Part shown: positions 43,268 through 55,903 of the stretch, one piece after another
Numbering within the stretch: position 1 is the first letter of the stretch
How the letters are laid out: every line of letters starts with the position of its first letter
DNA from: Antedon mediterranea
Taxonomy: Eukaryota > Echinodermata > Crinoidea > Comatulida > Antedonidae
Assembly (NCBI RefSeq): GCF_964355755.1
Contig: NW_027306097.1
Location: 16,001-80,000 of the forward strand
Length of the DNA stretch: 64,000 bases
Direction of reading: 5' to 3'
Notes under the pieces: model-generated
Database searches by the model: none
The model's input: the letters and a program-made list of their open reading frames with translations, nothing else
Told to the model about the DNA's origin: nothing
Position numbers and translations under genes: made by a program

Positions 43268-45575
43268 CGTCTCCAAATGCGATTTGAAGCTATTCTAAGC
43301 ACTTTGGTGTTTTGTGTGAAAAAGTTTTGTCTAAATGCTCAAAATGGTCTAAAACGTTTTTAAATACGATATTAAGCTATTTTGTGCTCTTTGATGTTTT
43401 TGTGTGAAAAGTGTTATCGAAATGCTCAAAATGGTCTAAAACGGTTTATAATGTGATTTTAAGCACTTTGATGTTTTTGTGTAACCAAGTTTTTTCGAAA
43501 ATCTCAAAATGGTCTAAAACGTCTCCAAATACGATTTGAAGCTATTCTAAGCACTTTGGTGTTTTTATGTTAACAAGTTTTTTCGAAAATCACAAAATGG
43601 TCTAAAACGTCTCCAAATGCGATTTGAAGCTTTTCTAAGCACTTTGGTGTTTTTATGTTAACAAGTTTTTTCAAAATCACAAAATGGTCTAAAACGTCTC
43701 CAAATGAAGCTATTCTAAACCCTTTGGTGTTTTTATGTTGATAAGTTTTTTCGAAAATCACAAATTGGTCTAAAACGTCTCCAAATGCGATTTGAAGCTA
43801 TTCTAAGCACTTTGGTGTTTTTATGTTAACAAGTTTTTTCGAAAATCACAAAATGGTCTAAAACGTCTCCAAATGCGATTTGAAGATATTCTAAACCCTT
43901 TGGTGTTTTTATGTTGATAAGTTTTTTAGAAAATCACAAATTGGTCTAAAATGTCTCCAAATGCGATTTGAAGCTATTCTAAGCACTTTGGTGTTTTTAT
44001 GTTAACAAGTTTTTTCGAAAATCACAAAATGGTCTAAAACGTCTCCAAATGCGATTTGAAGCTATTCTAAACACTTTGGTATTTTTAGGTTAACAAGTTT
44101 TTTCGAAAATCACAAATTGGCCTAAAACGGTCTCCAAATGCGATTTGAAGCTATTCTGTACACTTTGATGTTTTTATGTTAACAATTTTTTTCGAAAATC
44201 ACAAAATGGTCTAAAACGTCTCCAAATGCGATTTGAAGCTATTCTAAGCACTTTGGTGTTTTGTGTGAAAAAGTTTTGTCGAAATGCTCAAAATGGTCTA
44301 AAAAGTTTTTAAATACGATATTAAGCTATTTTGTGCTCTTTGATGTTTTTGTGTGAAAAGTGTTATCGAAATGCTCAAAATGGTCTAAAACGGATTATAA
44401 TGTGATTTTAAGCACATTGATGTTTTTGTGTAACCAAGTTTCATCGAAATGCATAAAATGGTCTAAAACGTCTCCAAATGCGATTTGAAGCTATTCTAAG
44501 TACTTTGGTGTTTTTATGTTAACAAGTTTTTTCGAAAATCACAAAATGGTCTAAAACGTCTCCAAATACGATTTGAAGCTATTGTAAGCACTTTGGTGTT
44601 TTTATGTTAACAAGTTTTTTCAAAAATCACAAATTGGTCTAAAATGTCTCAAATGCGATTTGAAGCACTTTGGTGTTTTTATGTTAACAAGTTTTTTCGA
44701 AAATCACAAAATGGTCTAAAACGTCTCCAAATGCGATTTGAAGCTATTCTAAACACTTTGGTGTTTTGTGTGAAAAAGTTTTGTCTAAATGCTCAAAATG
44801 GTCTAAAACGTTTTTAAATACGATATTAAGCTATTTTGTGCTCTTTGATGTTTTTGTGTGAAAAGTGTTATCGAAATGCTCAAAATGGTCTAAAACGGAT
44901 TATAATGTGATTTTAAGCACTTTGATGTTTTTGTGTAACCAAGTTTTTTCGAAAATCTCAAAATGGTCTAAAACGTCTCCAAATACGATTTGAAGCTATT
45001 CTAAGCACTTTGGTGTTTTTATGTTAACAAGTTTTTTCGAAAATCACAAAATGGTCTAAAACGTCTCCAAATGCGATTTGAAGCTATTCTAAGCACTTTG
45101 GTGTTTTTATGTTAACAAGTTTTTTCAAAATCACAAAATGGTCTAAACCGTCTCCAAATGCGATTTGAAGCTATTCTAAGCACTTTGGTGTTTTGTGTGA
45201 AAAATTTTATCTAAATGCTCAAAATGGTCTAAAACATTTTTAAATACGATATTAAGCTATTTTGTGCTCTTTGATGTTTTTGTGTGAAAATTGTTATCGA
45301 AATGCTCAAAATGGTCTAAAACGGTTTATATTGTGATTCTAAGCACTTTGGTGTTTTTATGTTAACAATCTTTTTCGAAAATCACAAAATGGTCTAAAAC
45401 GTTTCCAAATGCGATTTGAAGCTATTCTAAGCACTTTCGTGTTTTTATGTTAACAAGTTTTTTCGAAAATCACAAAATGGTCTAAAACGTCTCCAAATGT
45501 GATTTGAAGCTATTCTAAGCACTTTGGTGTTTTTATGTTAACAAGTTTTTTCAAAAATCACAAAATGGTCTAAAA
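43268..45575 (+). repeat. W-containing segment between Z2 and Z3
   Basis: D-B-C, A with TACG, A with GAAGCTTTTC, A with TTCAAAATC, an 81 bp A with CCAAATGAAGC (7 bp lost between two TG dinucleotides), A monomers with GATATTCTAAACCC and TTTTTTAGAAAATC, then the W pair at 44.08-44.2 kb. AAAAGTTTTT B and CGGATTATAATG C copies follow, then a hybrid C at 44896 leading to D-prime with GTGAAAAATTTTATC and C-prime with TTTATATTGTG. The first part recurs 5,470 and 7,450 bp downstream. Confidence 0.83.
44896..44973 (+). repeat. Hybrid C monomer joining W-type to HOR-type DNA
   Basis: The head is CGGATTATAATG, found otherwise only with the ACCAAGTTTCATCGAAATGC tail in W blocks. The tail here is ACCAAGTTTTTTCGAAAATC as in the second C of a standard HOR. 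Left of it the sequence follows W blocks. Right of it, it follows the 14.7-15.5 kb type, including GTGAAAAATTTTATC. The length is a normal 78 bp. Confidence 0.82.
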
Positions 45576-48500
45576 CGTCTCCAAATGCGATTTGAAGCTA
45601 TTCTAAGCACTTTGGTGTTTTTATGTTAACAGGTTTTTTCGACGAACACAAAATGTTCTAAAACGTCTCCAAATGCGATTTGAAGCTATTCTAAGCACTT
45701 TGGTGTTTTTATGTTAACAGTTTTTTTCGAAAAACACAAAATGTTCTAAAACGTCTCCAAATGCGATTTGAAGCTATTCTAAGCACTTTGGTGTTTTGTG
45801 TGAAAAAGTTTTGTCTAAATGCTCAAAATGGTCTAAAACGTTTTTAAATACGATATTAAGCTATTTTGTGCTCTTTGATGTTTTTGTGTGAAAAGTGTTA
45901 TCGAAATGCTCAAAATGGTCTAAAACGGTTTATAATGTGATTTTAAGCACTTTGATGTTTTTGTGTAATCAAGTTTCATCGAAATGCACAAATTGGTCTA
46001 AAACGTCTCCAAATGCGATTTGAAGCTATTCTAAGCACTTTGGTGTTTTGTGTGAAAAAGTTTTGTCGAAATGCTCAAAATGGTCTAAAACGTTTTTAAA
46101 TACGATATTAAGCTATTTTGTGCTCTTTGATGTTTTTGTGTGAAAAGTGTTATCGAAATGCTCAAAATGGTCTAAAACCGTTTATAATGTGATTTTAAGC
46201 ACTTTGATGTTTTTGTGTAACCAAGTTTTTTCGAAAATCTCAAAATGGTCTAAAACGTCTCCAAATACGATTTGAAGCTATTCTAAGCACTTTGGTGTTT
46301 TTATGTTAACAAGTTTTTTCGAAAATCACAAAATGGTCTAAAACGTCTCCAAATGCGATTTGAAGCTATTCTAAGCACTTTGGTGTTTTTATGTTAACAA
46401 GTTTTTTCAAAATCACAAAATGGTCTAAAACGTCTCCAAATGCGATTTGAAGCTATTCTAAACCCTTTGGTGTTTTTATGTTGATAAGTTTTTTCGAAAA
46501 TCACAAATTGGTCTAAAACGTCTCCAAATGCGATTTGAAGCTATTCCAAACACTTTGGTGTTTTTATGTTAACAATTTTTTTCGAAAATCACAAAATGGT
46601 CTAAAACGTTTCCAAATGCGATTTGAAGCTATTCTAAGCACTTTCGTGTTTTTATGTTAACAAATTTTTTCGAAAATCACAAAATGGTCTAAAACGTTTC
46701 CAAATTCGATTTGAAGCTATTCTAAGCACTTTCGTGTTTTTATGTTAACAAGTTTTTTCGAAAATCACAAAATGGTCTGAAACGTCTCCAAATGTGATTT
46801 GAAGCTATTCTAACACTTTGGTGTTTTTATGTTAACAAGTTTTTTCAAAAATCACAAAATGGTCTAAAACGTCTCCAAATGCGATTTGAAGCTATTCTAA
46901 GCACTTTGGTGTTTTGTGTGAAAAAGTTTTATCTAAATGCTCAAAATGGTCTAAAACATTTTTAAATACGATATTAAGCTATTTTGTGCTCTTTGATGTT
47001 TTTGTGTGAAAATTGTTATCGAAATGCTCAAAATGGTCTAAAACGGTTTATAATGTGATTCTAAGCACTTTGGTGTTTTTATGTTAACAATTTTTTTCGA
47101 AAATCACAAAATGGTCTAAAACGTTTCCAAATGCGATTTGAAGCTATTCTAAGCACTTTCGTGTTTTTATGTTAACAAATTTTTTCGAAAATCACAAAAT
47201 GGTCTAAAACGTCTCCAAATGTGATTTGAAGCTATTCTAAGCACTTTGGTGTTTTTATGTTAAAAAGTTTTTTCGAAAATCACAAAATGGTCTAAAACGT
47301 CTCCAAATGCGATTTGAAGCCCTTTGGTATTTTGTGTGAAAAAGTTTTGTCGAAATGCTCAAAATGGTCTAAAACGATTTATAATGTCATTTTAAGCACT
47401 TTGATGTTTTTGTGTAACCAAGTTTCATCGAAATGCACAAAATGGTCTAAAACGTCTCCAAATGCGATTTGAAGCTATTCTAAGCACTTTGGTGTTTTGT
47501 GTGAAAAAGTTTTGTCTAAATGCTCAAAAAATGGTCTAAAACGTTTTTAAATACGATATTAAGCTATTTTGTGCTCTTTGATGTTTTTGTGTGAAAAGTG
47601 TTATCGAAATGCTCAAAATGGTCTAAAACGGTTTATAATGTGATTTTAAGCACGTTGATGTTTTTGTGTAATCAAGTTTCATCGAAATGCACAAATTGGT
47701 CTAAAACGTCTCCAAATGCGATTTGAAGCTATTCTAAGCACTTTGGTGTTTTGTGTGAAAAAGTTTTGTCGAAATGCTCAAAATGGTCTAAAACGTTTTT
47801 AAATACGATATTAAGCTATTTTGTGCTCTTTGATGTTTTTGTGTGAAAAGTGTTATCGAAATGTTCAAAATGGTCTAAAACGGTTTATAATGTGATTTTA
47901 AGCACTTTGATGTTTTTGTGTAACCAAGTTTTTTCGAAAATCTCAAAATGGTCTAAAACGTCTCCAAATACGATTTGAAGCTATTCTAAGCACTTTGGTG
48001 TTTTTATGTTAACAAGTTCTTTCGAAAATCACAAAATGGTCTAAAACGTCTCCAAATGCGATTTGAAGCTATTCTAAGCACTTTGGTGTTTTTATGTTAA
48101 CAAGTTTTTTCAAAATCACAAAATGGTCTAAACCGTCTCCAAATGCGATTTGAAGCTATTCTAAGCACTTTGGTGTTTTGTGTGAAAAAGTTTTATCTAA
48201 ATGCTCAAAATGGTCTAAAACATTTTTAAATACGATATTAAGCTATTTTGTGCTCTTTGATGTTTTTGTGTGAAAATTGTTATCGAAATGCTCAAAATGG
48301 TCTAAAACGGTTTATATTGTGATTCTAAGCACTTTGGTGTTTTTATGTTAACAATCTTTTTCGAAAATCACAAAATGGTCTAAAACGTTTCCAAATGCGA
48401 TTTGAAGCTATTCTAACCACTTTCGTGTTTTTATGTTAACAAGTTTTTTCGAAAATCACAAAATGGTCTAAAACGTCTCCAAATGTGATTTGAAGCTATT

Positions 48501-48737
48501 CTAAGCACTTTGGTGTTTTCATGTTAACAAGTTTTTTCAAAAATCAAAAAATGGTCTAAAACGTCTCCAAATGCGATTTGAAGCTATTCTAAGCACTTTG
48601 GTGTTTTTATGTTAACAGGTTTTTTCGAAGAACACAAAATGTTCTAAAACGTCTCCAAATGCGATTTGAAGCTGTTCTAAGCACTTTGGTGTTTTTATGT
48701 TAACAGTTTTTTTCGAAAAACACAAAATGTTCTAAAA
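45576..48737 (+). repeat. Block Z, copy Z3 (3,162 bp)
   Basis: Offset 5,471 bp from the start of Z2 and 5,470 bp after Z2's extra base. It opens with GACGAAC at 45647 and carries AAATTCGATTT, GGTCTGAAAC near 46777 and the shortened D near 47304. Unlike Z1 and Z2 it has AAGCACGTTG rather than AAGAACGTTG, so it is not a simple copy of either. Private changes include ACAAATTTTTTCG near 46661 and 47175, TTTTCATGTTAAC near 48517 and GCTGTTCTAAGC near 48671. Confidence 0.88.
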
Positions 48738-49686
48738 CGTCTCCAAATGCGATTTGAAGCTATTCTAAGCACTTTGGTGTTTTGTGTGAAAAAGTTTTGT
48801 CTAAATGCTCAAAATGGTCTAAAACGTTTTTAAATACGATATTAAGCTATTTTGTGCTCTTTGATGTTTTTGTGTGAAAAGTGTTATCGAAATGCTCAAA
48901 ATGGTCTAAAACGGTTTATAATGTGATTTTAAGCACTTTGATGTTTTTGTGTAACCAAGTTTTTTCGAAAATCTCAAAATGGTCTAAAACGTCTCCAAAT
49001 ACGATTTGAAGCTATTCTAAGCACTTTGGTGTTTTTATGTTAACAAGTTTTTTCGAAAATCACAAAATGGTCTAAAACGTCTCCAAATGCGATTTGAAGC
49101 TATTCTAAGCACTTTGGTGTTTTTATGTTAACAAGTTTTTTCAAAATCACAAAATGGTCTAAAACGTCTCCAAATGAAGCTATTCTAAACCCTTTGGTGT
49201 TTTTATGTTGATAAGTTTTTTCGAAAATCACAAATTGGTCTAAAACGTCTCCAAATGCGATTTGAAGCTATTCTAAGCACTTTGGTGTTTTTATGTTAAC
49301 AAGTTTTTTCGAAAATCACAAAATGGTCTAAAACGTCTCCAAATGCGATTTGAAGATATTCTAAACCCTTTGGTGTTTTTATGTTGATAAGTTTTTTAGA
49401 AAATCACAAATTGGTCTAAAATGTCTCCAAATGCGATTTGAAGCTATTCTAAGCACTTTGGTGTTTTTATGTTAACAAGTTTTTTCGAAAATCACAAAAT
49501 GGTCTAAAACGTCTCCAAATGCGATTTGAAGCTATTCTAAACACTTTGGTATTTTTAGGTTAACAAGTTTTTTCGAAAATCACAAATTGGCCTAAAACGG
49601 TCTCCAAATGCGATTTGAAGCTATTCTGTACACTTTGATGTTTTTATGTTAACAATTTTTTTCGAAAATCACAAAATGGTCTAAAA
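47707..49686 (+). repeat. 1,980 bp tandem duplication, first copy
   Basis: From the D monomer at 47707 through the end of Z3 and the W-containing segment (81 bp monomer near 49168, W pair at 49.55-49.66 kb) to the next D. The copies share TTTTCATGTTAAC. I see only a few differences from the second copy: CGGTTTATAATG against CGGTCTATAATG (47884/49864), AATCAAAAAATGG against AATCACAAAATGG (48547/50527), and GCTGTTC against GCTATTC (48674/50654). Confidence 0.92.
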
Positions 49687-51666
49687 CGTCTCCAAATGCG
49701 ATTTGAAGCTATTCTAAGCACTTTGGTGTTTTGTGTGAAAAAGTTTTGTCGAAATGCTCAAAATGGTCTAAAACGTTTTTAAATACGATATTAAGCTATT
49801 TTGTGCTCTTTGATGTTTTTGTGTGAAAAGTGTTATCGAAATGTTCAAAATGGTCTAAAACGGTCTATAATGTGATTTTAAGCACTTTGATGTTTTTGTG
49901 TAACCAAGTTTTTTCGAAAATCTCAAAATGGTCTAAAACGTCTCCAAATACGATTTGAAGCTATTCTAAGCACTTTGGTGTTTTTATGTTAACAAGTTCT
50001 TTCGAAAATCACAAAATGGTCTAAAACGTCTCCAAATGCGATTTGAAGCTATTCTAAGCACTTTGGTGTTTTTATGTTAACAAGTTTTTTCAAAATCACA
50101 AAATGGTCTAAACCGTCTCCAAATGCGATTTGAAGCTATTCTAAGCACTTTGGTGTTTTGTGTGAAAAAGTTTTATCTAAATGCTCAAAATGGTCTAAAA
50201 CATTTTTAAATACGATATTAAGCTATTTTGTGCTCTTTGATGTTTTTGTGTGAAAATTGTTATCGAAATGCTCAAAATGGTCTAAAACGGTTTATATTGT
50301 GATTCTAAGCACTTTGGTGTTTTTATGTTAACAATCTTTTTCGAAAATCACAAAATGGTCTAAAACGTTTCCAAATGCGATTTGAAGCTATTCTAACCAC
50401 TTTCGTGTTTTTATGTTAACAAGTTTTTTCGAAAATCACAAAATGGTCTAAAACGTCTCCAAATGTGATTTGAAGCTATTCTAAGCACTTTGGTGTTTTC
50501 ATGTTAACAAGTTTTTTCAAAAATCACAAAATGGTCTAAAACGTCTCCAAATGCGATTTGAAGCTATTCTAAGCACTTTGGTGTTTTTATGTTAACAGGT
50601 TTTTTCGAAGAACACAAAATGTTCTAAAACGTCTCCAAATGCGATTTGAAGCTATTCTAAGCACTTTGGTGTTTTTATGTTAACAGTTTTTTTCGAAAAA
50701 CACAAAATGTTCTAAAACGTCTCCAAATGCGATTTGAAGCTATTCTAAGCACTTTGGTGTTTTGTGTGAAAAAGTTTTGTCTAAATGCTCAAAATGGTCT
50801 AAAACGTTTTTAAATACGATATTAAGCTATTTTGTGCTCTTTGATGTTTTTGTGTGAAAAGTGTTATCGAAATGCTCAAAATGGTCTAAAACGGTTTATA
50901 ATGTGATTTTAAGCACTTTGATGTTTTTGTGTAACCAAGTTTTTTCGAAAATCTCAAAATGGTCTAAAACGTCTCCAAATACGATTTGAAGCTATTCTAA
51001 GCACTTTGGTGTTTTTATGTTAACAAGTTTTTTCGAAAATCACAAAATGGTCTAAAACGTCTCCAAATGCGATTTGAAGCTATTCTAAGCACTTTGGTGT
51101 TTTTATGTTAACAAGTTTTTTCAAAATCACAAAATGGTCTAAAACGTCTCCAAATGAAGCTATTCTAAACCCTTTGGTGTTTTTATGTTGATAAGTTTTT
51201 TCGAAAATCACAAATTGGTCTAAAACGTCTCCAAATGCGATTTGAAGCTATTCTAAGCACTTTGGTGTTTTTATGTTAACAAGTTTTTTCGAAAATCACA
51301 AAATGGTCTAAAACGTCTCCAAATGCGATTTGAAGATATTCTAAACCCTTTGGTGTTTTTATGTTGATAAGTTTTTTAGAAAATCACAAATTGGTCTAAA
51401 ATGTCTCCAAATGCGATTTGAAGCTATTCTAAGCACTTTGGTGTTTTTATGTTAACAAGTTTTTTCGAAAATCACAAAATGGTCTAAAACGTCTCCAAAT
51501 GCGATTTGAAGCTATTCTAAACACTTTGGTATTTTTAGGTTAACAAGTTTTTTCGAAAATCACAAATTGGCCTAAAACGGTCTCCAAATGCGATTTGAAG
51601 CTATTCTGTACACTTTGATGTTTTTATGTTAACAATTTTTTTCGAAAATCACAAAATGGTCTAAAA
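49687..51666 (+). repeat. 1,980 bp tandem duplication, second copy
   Basis: Exact 1,980 bp spacing throughout, with the three base differences noted for the first copy. A third D monomer follows at 51667 (with GGTGATTTGTG), after which the sequence goes on as W-type with AAAAGTTTTT. The exchange therefore lay inside D monomers. The very low divergence makes this one of the youngest duplications in the window, unless it is an assembly artefact. Confidence 0.92.
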
Positions 51667-53194
51667 CGTCTCCAAATGCGATTTGAAGCTATTCTAAGCA
51701 CTTTGGTGATTTGTGTGAAAAAGTTTTGTCGAAATGCTCAAAATGGTCTAAAAAGTTTTTAAATACGATATTAAGCTATTTTGTGCTCTTTGATGTTTTT
51801 GTGTGAAAAGTGTTATCGAAATGCTCAAAATGGTCTAAAACGGATTATAATGTGATTTTAAGCACTTTGATGTTTTTGTGTAACCAAGTTTCATCGAAAT
51901 GCATAAAATGGTCTAAAACGTCTCCAAATGCGATTTGAAGCTATTCTAAGTACTTTGGTGTTTTTATGTTAACAAGTTTTTTCGAAAATCACAAAATGGT
52001 CTAAAACGTCTCCAAATACGATTTGAAGCTATTGTAAGCACTTTGGTGTTTTTATGTTAACAAGTTTTTTCAAAAATCACAAATTGGTCTAAAATGTCTC
52101 AAATGCGATTTGAAGCACTTTGGTGTTTTTATGTTAACAAGTTTTTTCAAAAATCACAAAATGGTCTAAAACGTCTCCAAATGCGATTTGAAGCTATTCT
52201 AAACACTTTGGTGTTTTGTGTGAAAAAGTTTTGTCTAAATGCTCAAAATGGTCTAAAACGTTTTTAAATACGATATTAAGCTATTTTGTGCTCTTTGATG
52301 TTTTTGTGTGAAAAGTGTTATCGAAATGCTCAAAATGGTCTAAAACGGATTATAATGTGATTTTAAGCACATTGATGTTTTTGTGTAACCAAGTTTCATC
52401 GAAATGCATAAAATGGTCTAAAACGTCTCCAAATGCGATTTGAAGCTATTCTAAGTACTTTGGTGTTTTTATGTTAACAAGTTTTTTCGAAAATCACAAA
52501 ATGGTCTAAAACGTCTCCAAATACGATTTGAAGCTATTGTAAGCACTTTGGTGTTTTTATGTTAACAAGTTTTTTCAAAAATCACAAATTGGTCTAAAAT
52601 GTCTCCAAATGCGATTTGAAGCACTTTGGTGTTTTTATGTTAACAAGTTTTTTCGAAAATCACAAAATGGTCTAAAACGTCTCCAAATGCGATTTGAAGC
52701 TATTCTAAACACTTTGATATTTTTAGGTTAACAAGTTTTTTCGAAAATCACAAATTGGCCTAAAACGGTCTCCAAATGCGATTTGAAGTTATTCTGTACA
52801 CTTTGATGTTTTTATGTTAACAAGTTTTTTCGAAAATCACAAAATGGTCTAAAACGTCTCCAAATGCGATTTGAAGCTATTCTAAGCACTTTGGTGTTTT
52901 GTGTGAAAAAGTTTTGTAGAAATGCTCAAAATGGTCTAAAACGTTTTTAAATACGATATTAAGCTATTTTGTGCTCTTTGATGTTTTTGTGTGAAAAGTG
53001 TTATCGAAATGCTCAAAATGGTCTAAAATGGTTTATAATGTGATTTTAAGCACTTTGATGTTTTTGTGTAACCAAGTTTCATCGAAATGCACAAAATGGT
53101 CTAAAACGTCTCAAAATGCGATTTGAAGCTATTCTAAGCACATTGGTGATTTTATGTTAACAAGTTTTTTCGAAAATCACAAAATGGTCTAAAA
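51667..53194 (+). repeat. W-type segment
   Basis: D, B with AAAAGTTTTT, C with CGGATTATAATG, A monomers with AAGTACTTTGG and TATTGTAAGC, 78 bp A monomers (GATTTGAAGCACTTTGG), D-B-C with AGCACATTGATG, then a W pair reading GATATTTTTAGG near 52716, D with TTTTGTAGAAATGC, B, C with AAAATGGTTTATAATG, and A with CACATTGGTGATTTTATG. It is closely related to 54.4-55.9 kb but has its own base changes. Confidence 0.8.
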
Positions 53195-54010
53195 CGTCTC
53201 CAAATACGATTTGAAGCTATTCTAAGCACTTTCATGTTTTTATGTTAACAAGTTTTTTCGAAAATCACAAAATGGTCTAAAACGTTTCCAAATGCGATTT
53301 GAAGCTATTCTAAGCACTTTCGTGTTTTTATGTTAACAAGTTTTTTCGAAAATCACAAAATGGTCTAAAACGTCTCCAAATGCGATTTGAAGCTATTCTA
53401 AACCCTTTGGTGTTTTTATGTTGATAAGTTTTTTCGAAAATCACAAATTGGTCTAAAACGTCTCCAAATGCGATTTGAAGCTATTCTAAACACTTTGGTG
53501 TTTTTATGTTAACAATTTTTTTCGAAAATCACAAAATGGTCTAAAACGTTTCCAAATGCGATTTGAAGCTATTCTAAGCACTTTCGTGTTTTTATGTTAA
53601 CAAGTTTTTTCGAAAATCACTAAATGGTCTAAAACGTTTCCAAATGCGATTTGAAGCTATTCTAAGCACTTTCGTGTTTTTATGTTAACAAGTTTTTTCG
53701 AAAATCACAAAATGGTCTAAAACGTCTCCAAATGTGATTTGAAGCTATTCTAAGCACTTTGGTGTTTTTATGTTAACAAGTTTTTTCAAAAATCACAAAA
53801 TGGTCTAAAACGTCTCCAAATGCGATTTGAAGCTATTCTAAGCACTTTGGTGTTTTGTGTGAAAAAGTTTTATCTAAATGCTCAAAATGGTCTAAAACAT
53901 TTTTAAATACGATATTAGGCTATTTTGTGCTCTTTGATGTTTTTGTGTGAAAATTGTTATCGAAATGCTCAAAATGGTCTAAAACGGTTTATAATGTGAT
54001 TCTAAGCACT
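53195..54010 (+). repeat. Block Y, copy Y5 (first part only)
   Basis: Offset 41,511 bp from Y2. It carries CTTTCATG (53229), AAACCC/GTTGATAAG, ATCACTAAATGG near 53615, D-prime, B-prime (with GATATTAGGC) and a truncated C-prime ending at about 54011. It then continues with A monomers and a W pair instead of TTAAAAAG and the GGTATTTTG pair. Y and W blocks are therefore joined here. Confidence 0.82.
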
Positions 54011-55903
54011 TATGGTCTAAAACGTCTCCAAATGTGATTTGAAGCTATTCTAAGCACTTTGGTGTTTTTATGTTAACAAGTTTTTTCGAAAATCACAAAA
54101 TGGTCTAAAACGTCTCCAAATGCGATTTGAAGCTATTCTAAACACTTTGGTATTTTTAGGTTAACAAGTTTTTTCGAAAATCACAAATTGGCCTAAAACG
54201 GTCTCCAAATGCGATTTGAAGCTATTCTGTACACTTTGATGTTTTTATGTTAACAATTTTTTTCGAAAATCACAAAATGGTCTAAAACGTCTCCAAATGC
54301 GATTTGAAGCTATTCTAAGCACTTTGGTGTTTTGTGTGAAAAAGTTTTGTCGAAATGCTCAAAATGGTCTAAAAAGTTTTTAAATACGATATTAAGCTAT
54401 TTTGTGCTCTTTGATGTTTTTGTGTGAAAAGTGTTATCGAAATGCTCAAAATGGTCTAAAACGGATTATAATGTGATTTTAAGCACTTTGATGTTTTTGT
54501 GTAACCAAGTTTCATCGAAATGCATAAAATGGTCTAAAACGTCTCCAAATGCGATTTGAAGCTATTCTAAGTACTTTGGTGTTTTTATGTTAACAAGTTT
54601 TTTCGAAAATCACAAAATGGTCTAAAACGTCTCCAAATACGATTTGAAGCTATTGTAAGCACTTTGGTGTTTTTATGTTAACAAGTTTTTTCAAAAATCA
54701 CAAATTGGTCTAAAATGTCTCAAATGCGATTTGAAGCACTTTGGTGTTTTTATGTTAACAAGTTTTTTCGAAAATCACAAAATGGTCTAAAACGTCTCCA
54801 AATGCGATTTGAAGCTATTCTAAACACTTTGGTGTTTTGTGTGAAAAAGTTTTGTCTAAATGCTCAAAATGGTCTAAAACGTTTTTAAATACGATATTAA
54901 GCTATTTTGTGCTCTTTGATGTTTTTGTGTGAAAAGTGTTATCGAAATGCTCAAAATGGTCTAAAACGGATTATAATGTGATTTTAAGCACATTGATGTT
55001 TTTGTGTAACCAAGTTTCATCGAAATGCATAAAATGGTCTAAAACGTCTCCAAATTCGATTTGAAGCTATTCTAAGTACTTTGGTGTTTTTATGTTAACA
55101 AGTTTTTTCGAAAATCACAAAATGGTCTAAAACGTCTCCAAATACGATTTGAAGCTATTGTATGCACTTTGGTGTTTTTATGTTAACAAGTTTTTTCAAA
55201 AATCACAAATTGGTCTAAAATGTCTCCAAATGCGATTTGAAGCACTTTGGTGTTTTTATGTTAACAAGTTTTTTCGAAAATCACAAAATGGTCTAAAACG
55301 TCTCCAAATGCGATTTGAAGCTATTCTAAACACTTTGGTATTTTTAGGTTAACAAGTTTTTTCGAAAATCACAAATTGGCCTAAAACGGTCTCCAAATGC
55401 GATTTGAAGTTATTCTGTACACTTTGATGTTTTTATGTTAACAAGTTTTTTCGAAAATCACAAAATGGTCTAAAACGTCTCCAAATGCGATTTGAAGCTA
55501 TTCTAAGCACTTTGGTGTTTTGTGTGAAAAAGTTTTGTCGAAATGCTCAAAATGGTCTAAAACGTTTTTAAATACGATATTAAGCTATTTTGTGCTCTTT
55601 GATGTTTTTGTGTGAAAAGTGTTATCGAAATGCTCAAAATGGTCTAAAATGGTTTATAATGTGATTTTAAGCACTTTGATGTTTTTGTGTAACCAAGTTT
55701 CATCGAAATGCACAAAATGGTCTAAAACGTCTCAAAATGCGATTTGAAGCTTTTCTAAGCACATTGGTGTTTTTATGTTAACAAGTTTTTTCGAAAATCA
55801 CAAAATGGTCTAAAACGTCTCCAAATACGATTTGAAGCTATTCTAAGCACTTTCATGTTTTTATGTTAACAAGTTTTTTCGAAAATCACAAAATGGTCTA
55901 AAA
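53635..55903 (+). repeat. 2,269 bp tandem duplication, first copy
   Basis: Starts at an A with CGTTTCC, then A with TGTG, D-prime, B-prime, truncated C-prime, A, the W pair at 54.14-54.28 kb, D-B-C, 78 bp A, D-B-C, a second W pair at 55.33-55.47 kb, D-B-C and A with CTTTCATG. Spacing between the W pairs alternates 1,188 and 1,081 bp, giving 2,269 bp. The right part overlaps the segment also found at 33.6-35.3 kb. Confidence 0.88.

Noticed and set aside
43570-43761. Open frame of 63 codons on the minus strand
   Set aside because: It is a read-through of A monomers kept open by the 7 bp loss (CCAAATGAAGC). It has no start context and no protein features beyond the satellite itself.
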